Positions 6,039 through 8,330 of a stretch of 8,330 bases of DNA are shown here, piece by piece. Origin of the DNA: CAYJAD01 sp964371835 (lineage in GTDB: Bacteria; Desulfobacterota; Desulfovibrionia; Desulfovibrionales; Desulfovibrionaceae). Positions within the stretch are counted from its first letter, which is position 1; every line of letters starts with the position of its first letter. Under the pieces are notes generated by a model, which did no database searches, was not told the DNA's origin, and saw only the letters and a list, made by a program, of their open reading frames with translations. The stretch is taken from NCBI GenBank assembly GCA_964371835.1, contig CAYJOP010000090.1, positions 1-8,330 on the forward strand. Direction: 5' to 3'. Position numbers and translations under genes: made by a program.

Positions 6039-6090
6039 GGGGAGGAGAGAGAAACTTTTGCCATTACTAAAAGCTTTCTCTTTCCTCCCC
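6039..6090 (-). terminator. Long hairpin between mreB and mreC, possible attenuator
   Basis: GGGGAGGAGAGAGAAA plus CTTTT (6039-6059) pairs with AAAAG, a bulged C, and TTTCTCTTTCCTCCCC (6069-6090) around the loop GCCATTACT. That makes about 20 pairs with one imperfect pair, the strongest stem in the window. In the mreB transcript it is followed by ATAAAATTTTG, a poor T-run, so it is more likely a partial terminator, an mRNA 3'-end stabiliser or a processing site than a full stop. The downstream genes mreC to rodA have no other clear promoter in this gap. Confidence 0.65.
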
Positions 6091-6147
6091 GAAATTTGAC
6101 CATTTATTCCAAAAGTATTTGAGTATAGTTGATGAAAAAATATAATG

Positions 6148-7188
6148 TTAGTTAACGCAAATTTCTTTCAAAACATTCAAGCTATCAAGGGCTTTACCAG
6201 TTCCCATAACAACAGTGGAGAGTGGGTCTTCAACAACCGTGATGGGCAGTGATGTTTCTTCACGCAGAAGTTGGTCAAGGCCTTTTAAGAGAGCACCACC
6301 ACCAGTTAGAACAATACCCCTATCAACTATATCAGCAGCAAGCTCTGGTGGAGTTTGCTCAAGTGCCATACGCACAGCTTGGACTATGCCGTCAACTTGC
6401 TCAGAAATTGCTTTGCGTATTTCTTCGGAAGTAATGATGATATTTTGAGGGATGCCTGTAACAAGGTCTCGCCCTTTAACTTCTATTTGTTGCTCTGGAT
6501 CCATGGGGTAGGCAGAAGCAATTTTAATTTTGATTTCTTCGGCAGAGGATTCACCAATCAGCATGCTGTATTTACGTTTAACGTGAGTCATGATGGATTC
6601 ATCCATTTTGTCACCGCCAACACGCACTGAGCGAGAATACACAACACCAGAAAGAGAAATAACTGCAACTTCAGTTGTGCCACCGCCTATGTCTACTACC
6701 ACATTAGAAGTGGGTTCATGTATTGGTAAATTAGCACCAATGGCAGCTGCCATGGGTTCCTCAATAAGATATACTTCACGAGCACCAGCAGATTGTGCAG
6801 ACTCTTTAACAGCACGTTTTTCCACTTGCGTAATGCCTGTTGGCACACAAATCATAATACGAGGACGCACCAAATGACGAGAGTTATGCACCTTGGTTAT
6901 GAAGTGACGAAGCATGGCTTCTGTTACGTCAAAATCTGCAATGACACCGTCTTTCATAGGGCGGATTGCGGAAATGTTGCCAGGTGTACGACCAAGCATA
7001 CGCTTGGCATCGTGACCCACAGCAAGAACCACATTGTTACCTCGATTGTCTTTTTTAACCGCAACAACTGAAGGTTCGCGAAGTACAATACCTTGTCCTT
7101 TTACATAGACACAAGTGTTTGCTGTGCCAAGGTCAATGGCAAGGTCATTGGAAAAAATACCCAGTAGTGAATCTAAAATTTTAGCCAT
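6148..7188 (-). CDS. mreB: Rod shape-determining protein MreB
   Basis: A 346-residue actin homologue that forms membrane-bound filaments directing the elongation machinery. The N-terminus (MAKILDSLLGIF) is amphipathic and likely binds membrane. The ATP-binding actin-fold motifs are intact: phosphate-1 IDLGTANT (18-25), connect-1 RPMKDGVIADFDVTEAML (76-93), IEEPMAAAIG (142-151), phosphate-2 VDIGGGTTE (165-173) and adenosine VLTGGGALLKGL (293-304). The length is normal for MreB. The ATG at 7186-7188 is clear from the protein alignment pattern, although the nearest Shine-Dalgarno-like AAGG is about 13 nt upstream. It is the first gene of the minus-strand elongasome cluster and diverges from the radical SAM gene. 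Confidence 0.98.
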   Translation of the reverse strand: MAKILDSLLGIFSNDLAIDLGTANTCVYVKGQGIVLREPSVVAVKKDNRGNNVVLAVGHDAKRMLGRTPGNISAIRPMKDGVIADFDVTEAMLRHFITKVHNSRHLVRPRIMICVPTGITQVEKRAVKESAQSAGAREVYLIEEPMAAAIGANLPIHEPTSNVVVDIGGGTTEVAVISLSGVVYSRSVRVGGDKMDESIMTHVKRKYSMLIGESSAEEIKIKIASAYPMDPEQQIEVKGRDLVTGIPQNIIITSEEIRKAISEQVDGIVQAVRMALEQTPPELAADIVDRGIVLTGGGALLKGLDQLLREETSLPITVVEDPLSTVVMGTGKALDSLNVLKEICVN

Positions 7189-7391
7189 GTAATTAATTTC
7201 GCCTTATGTGTTTATTATGCGCTTGTAATCAAATAAAAAATAAAACTCAAGTAAAAAATAAAACTTAAGTGTTTTAGGACTTTTCCTCTTTTCATTTTGC
7301 CTAAAGTATGAAAAAAGTCAATGACTATATTGCAAAAAATGAAAAAATAATTTGTGTACGAATGTAAAAAAAATTTGTATAGGTCATCGCT
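7189..7391. promoter_or_regulatory. Divergent promoter region, mreB and radical SAM gene
   Basis: This 203-nt AT-rich gap must drive mreB leftwards and the radical SAM gene rightwards. For mreB the best -35-like hexamer is TTGACT on the minus strand (7316-7321), but no good -10 lies at the correct distance. For the plus-strand gene, TATAGG (7378-7383) lies only about 8 nt before the ATG. If it is a -10, the transcript would start at or near the start codon; AGGT (7381-7384) could alternatively serve as a ribosome binding site. The promoter elements are suggestions only; the function follows from the gene arrangement. Confidence 0.45.
7234..7269. repeat. Two-copy 18-nt tandem repeat in the mreB leader
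   Basis: TAAAAAATAAAACTCAAG (7234-7251) is followed directly by TAAAAAATAAAACTTAAG (7252-7269); the copies differ at one base (C/T). It lies 46-81 nt upstream of the mreB ATG and so is probably in the mreB 5' leader. It may be a simple slippage duplication. On the minus strand each unit ends in a T-rich run, and the second unit, with its flank, allows a weak TAAAAC/GTTTTA stem. Confidence 0.75.
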
Positions 7392-8330
7392 ATGATACTT
7401 TGGCATACATTGGCAACATATTTTAGAAATAAGTTTGGAAAGCGAGTACAAAAAATCCCATTGGATGTGGGCTCGTCTTGTCCCAATCGTGATGGTACCT
7501 TGTCGCATGCAGGATGTATTTTTTGTAATGCTAGGGGCTCAGGCTCAGGTCATTTGGCTCAGGGCATGAGCATATTGGACCAGTGGAATTATTGGCAAAA
7601 TAAATACAGCAATACTGACGCCAATAGGGATTTTTTAGCCTATGTGCAATCATTTTCCAATACCTATGGCCCTGTTGAGCATTTGCAGGCCTTGGTACAA
7701 AGTGTGCGAACTTTGCCAAATTCTATGGGTCTTGCCATTGGCACAAGGCCAGATTGTGTGGATGAGCAGAAGTTAGATATTTTGGCCAATAGTGGCATTG
7801 AAGAATTGTGGATTGAGTATGGCTTGCAAAGTTGTCACGACAAAAGTCTTAAAATTATAAATAGGCAGCATGGAGCTGAAATATCTGAAAAGGCAGTACA
7901 AATGGCTCATGAGCGTGGTTTAAAAGTTTGTGCTCATCTTATGGCAGGATTGCCAGGTGAAGGAGCAGATGATTTTATCGAATCAGTTAAATGGGCGTCT
8001 TCATTACCTATTAATGGGCTCAAGTTGCATAGCCTCTATGTTAGCAAGAATAGTCCTCTTGAGCATTGGTATAATGCTGGGCGTTATAAACCGCTGAGTA
8101 TGCAAGCATATATTGACATTTTAGCTCGTGCTTTACCTTTAATTCCAACGCATATTGTTATGCATCGCCTAACTGGTGACCCTGCACCAAATGAATGCAT
8201 TGCCCCCAATTGGACGGAACATAAACGTAAATTATTTACCCAGTTATACCATCAGATGCGCAATGAAAATACATGGCAGGGGAGCATGGCAGATGCTTGT
8301 ACGGAAAGACCAGAATGGTATGGGCGGTAG
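7392..8330 (+). CDS. TIGR01212 family (YhcC/YtqA-like) radical SAM protein
   Basis: A complete 312-residue radical SAM protein; its TAG is the last codon of the window. The [4Fe-4S] cluster cysteines are Cys30, Cys42 and Cys45 in CPNRDG...GCIFC. Further family signatures are GTRPDC (117-122), WIEYGLQS (140-147) with NRQH (157-160), HLMAGLPGE (182-190), GLKLHSLYV (209-217), HRLTGD (258-263) and IAPNW, ending with the W-Q-G stretch near the C-terminus. This is the TIGR01212 group, distantly related to Elp3-type radical SAM enzymes; I know of no firmly established substrate. It is transcribed away from mreB, with a partial Shine-Dalgarno AGGT 7 nt before the ATG. Nothing in the window links its role to cell shape. 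Confidence 0.95.
   Translation: MILWHTLATYFRNKFGKRVQKIPLDVGSSCPNRDGTLSHAGCIFCNARGSGSGHLAQGMSILDQWNYWQNKYSNTDANRDFLAYVQSFSNTYGPVEHLQALVQSVRTLPNSMGLAIGTRPDCVDEQKLDILANSGIEELWIEYGLQSCHDKSLKIINRQHGAEISEKAVQMAHERGLKVCAHLMAGLPGEGADDFIESVKWASSLPINGLKLHSLYVSKNSPLEHWYNAGRYKPLSMQAYIDILARALPLIPTHIVMHRLTGDPAPNECIAPNWTEHKRKLFTQLYHQMRNENTWQGSMADACTERPEWYGR

Noticed and set aside
7215..7508. 97-codon minus-strand frame overlapping the start of the radical SAM gene
   Set aside because: Its C-terminal part is just the translated 18-nt AT-rich tandem repeat (LSFIFY twice), and its N-terminal part is antisense to a clear gene.

Overview
The window looks like a chromosomal segment of a low-GC member of the Desulfovibrionaceae (Desulfovibrio and relatives). 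The assignment rests on gene order. A cell-shape cluster mreB-mreC-mreD-mrdA-rodA runs straight into a bactofilin and then an F0 b'-type ATP synthase subunit, all on the minus strand. From memory, this order, with the rest of the atp operon following, is typical of Desulfovibrio. Coding DNA is around 40% GC by eye; no species call is made.

Layout, left to right. Positions 1-185 are a GC-rich (about 60%), non-coding, strongly structured block. It holds an exact 55-bp direct repeat (1-55 and 131-185) and three hairpins that share the same loop on different stems. Positions 186-429 are non-coding apart from a possible gene remnant on the plus strand. Positions 430-846 (minus) encode the F0 b' subunit. 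The 330-nt gap at 847-1176 carries a good sigma70-like promoter for that gene and a perfect CRP/FNR-type palindrome. Positions 1177-1539 (minus) encode a bactofilin. Positions 1592-7188 (minus) hold rodA, mrdA (PBP2), mreD, mreC and mreB. The mreC-mreD, mreD-mrdA and mrdA-rodA junctions overlap by 1, 11 and 14 nt, which implies translational coupling. A long hairpin (6039-6090) separates mreB from mreC. Positions 7189-7391 are an AT-rich divergent intergenic region with an 18-nt tandem duplication. Positions 7392-8330 (plus) encode a complete TIGR01212/YhcC-type radical SAM protein that ends on the last base of the window.

How the genes work together. MreB filaments, the MreC/MreD membrane scaffold, the RodA glycosyltransferase and the PBP2 transpeptidase form the elongasome (Rod complex) that builds the lateral wall. 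The bactofilin is a second cytoskeletal polymer linked to wall shaping. The b' subunit is part of the peripheral stalk of ATP synthase. Its usual partner gene atpF (b) does not begin in the 429 nt downstream, where the repeat block sits instead.

Most of the window is ordinary housekeeping DNA. The parts that standard annotation does not explain are the repeat and hairpin block next to the interrupted atp junction, the CRP-type palindrome, and the mreB-mreC hairpin.
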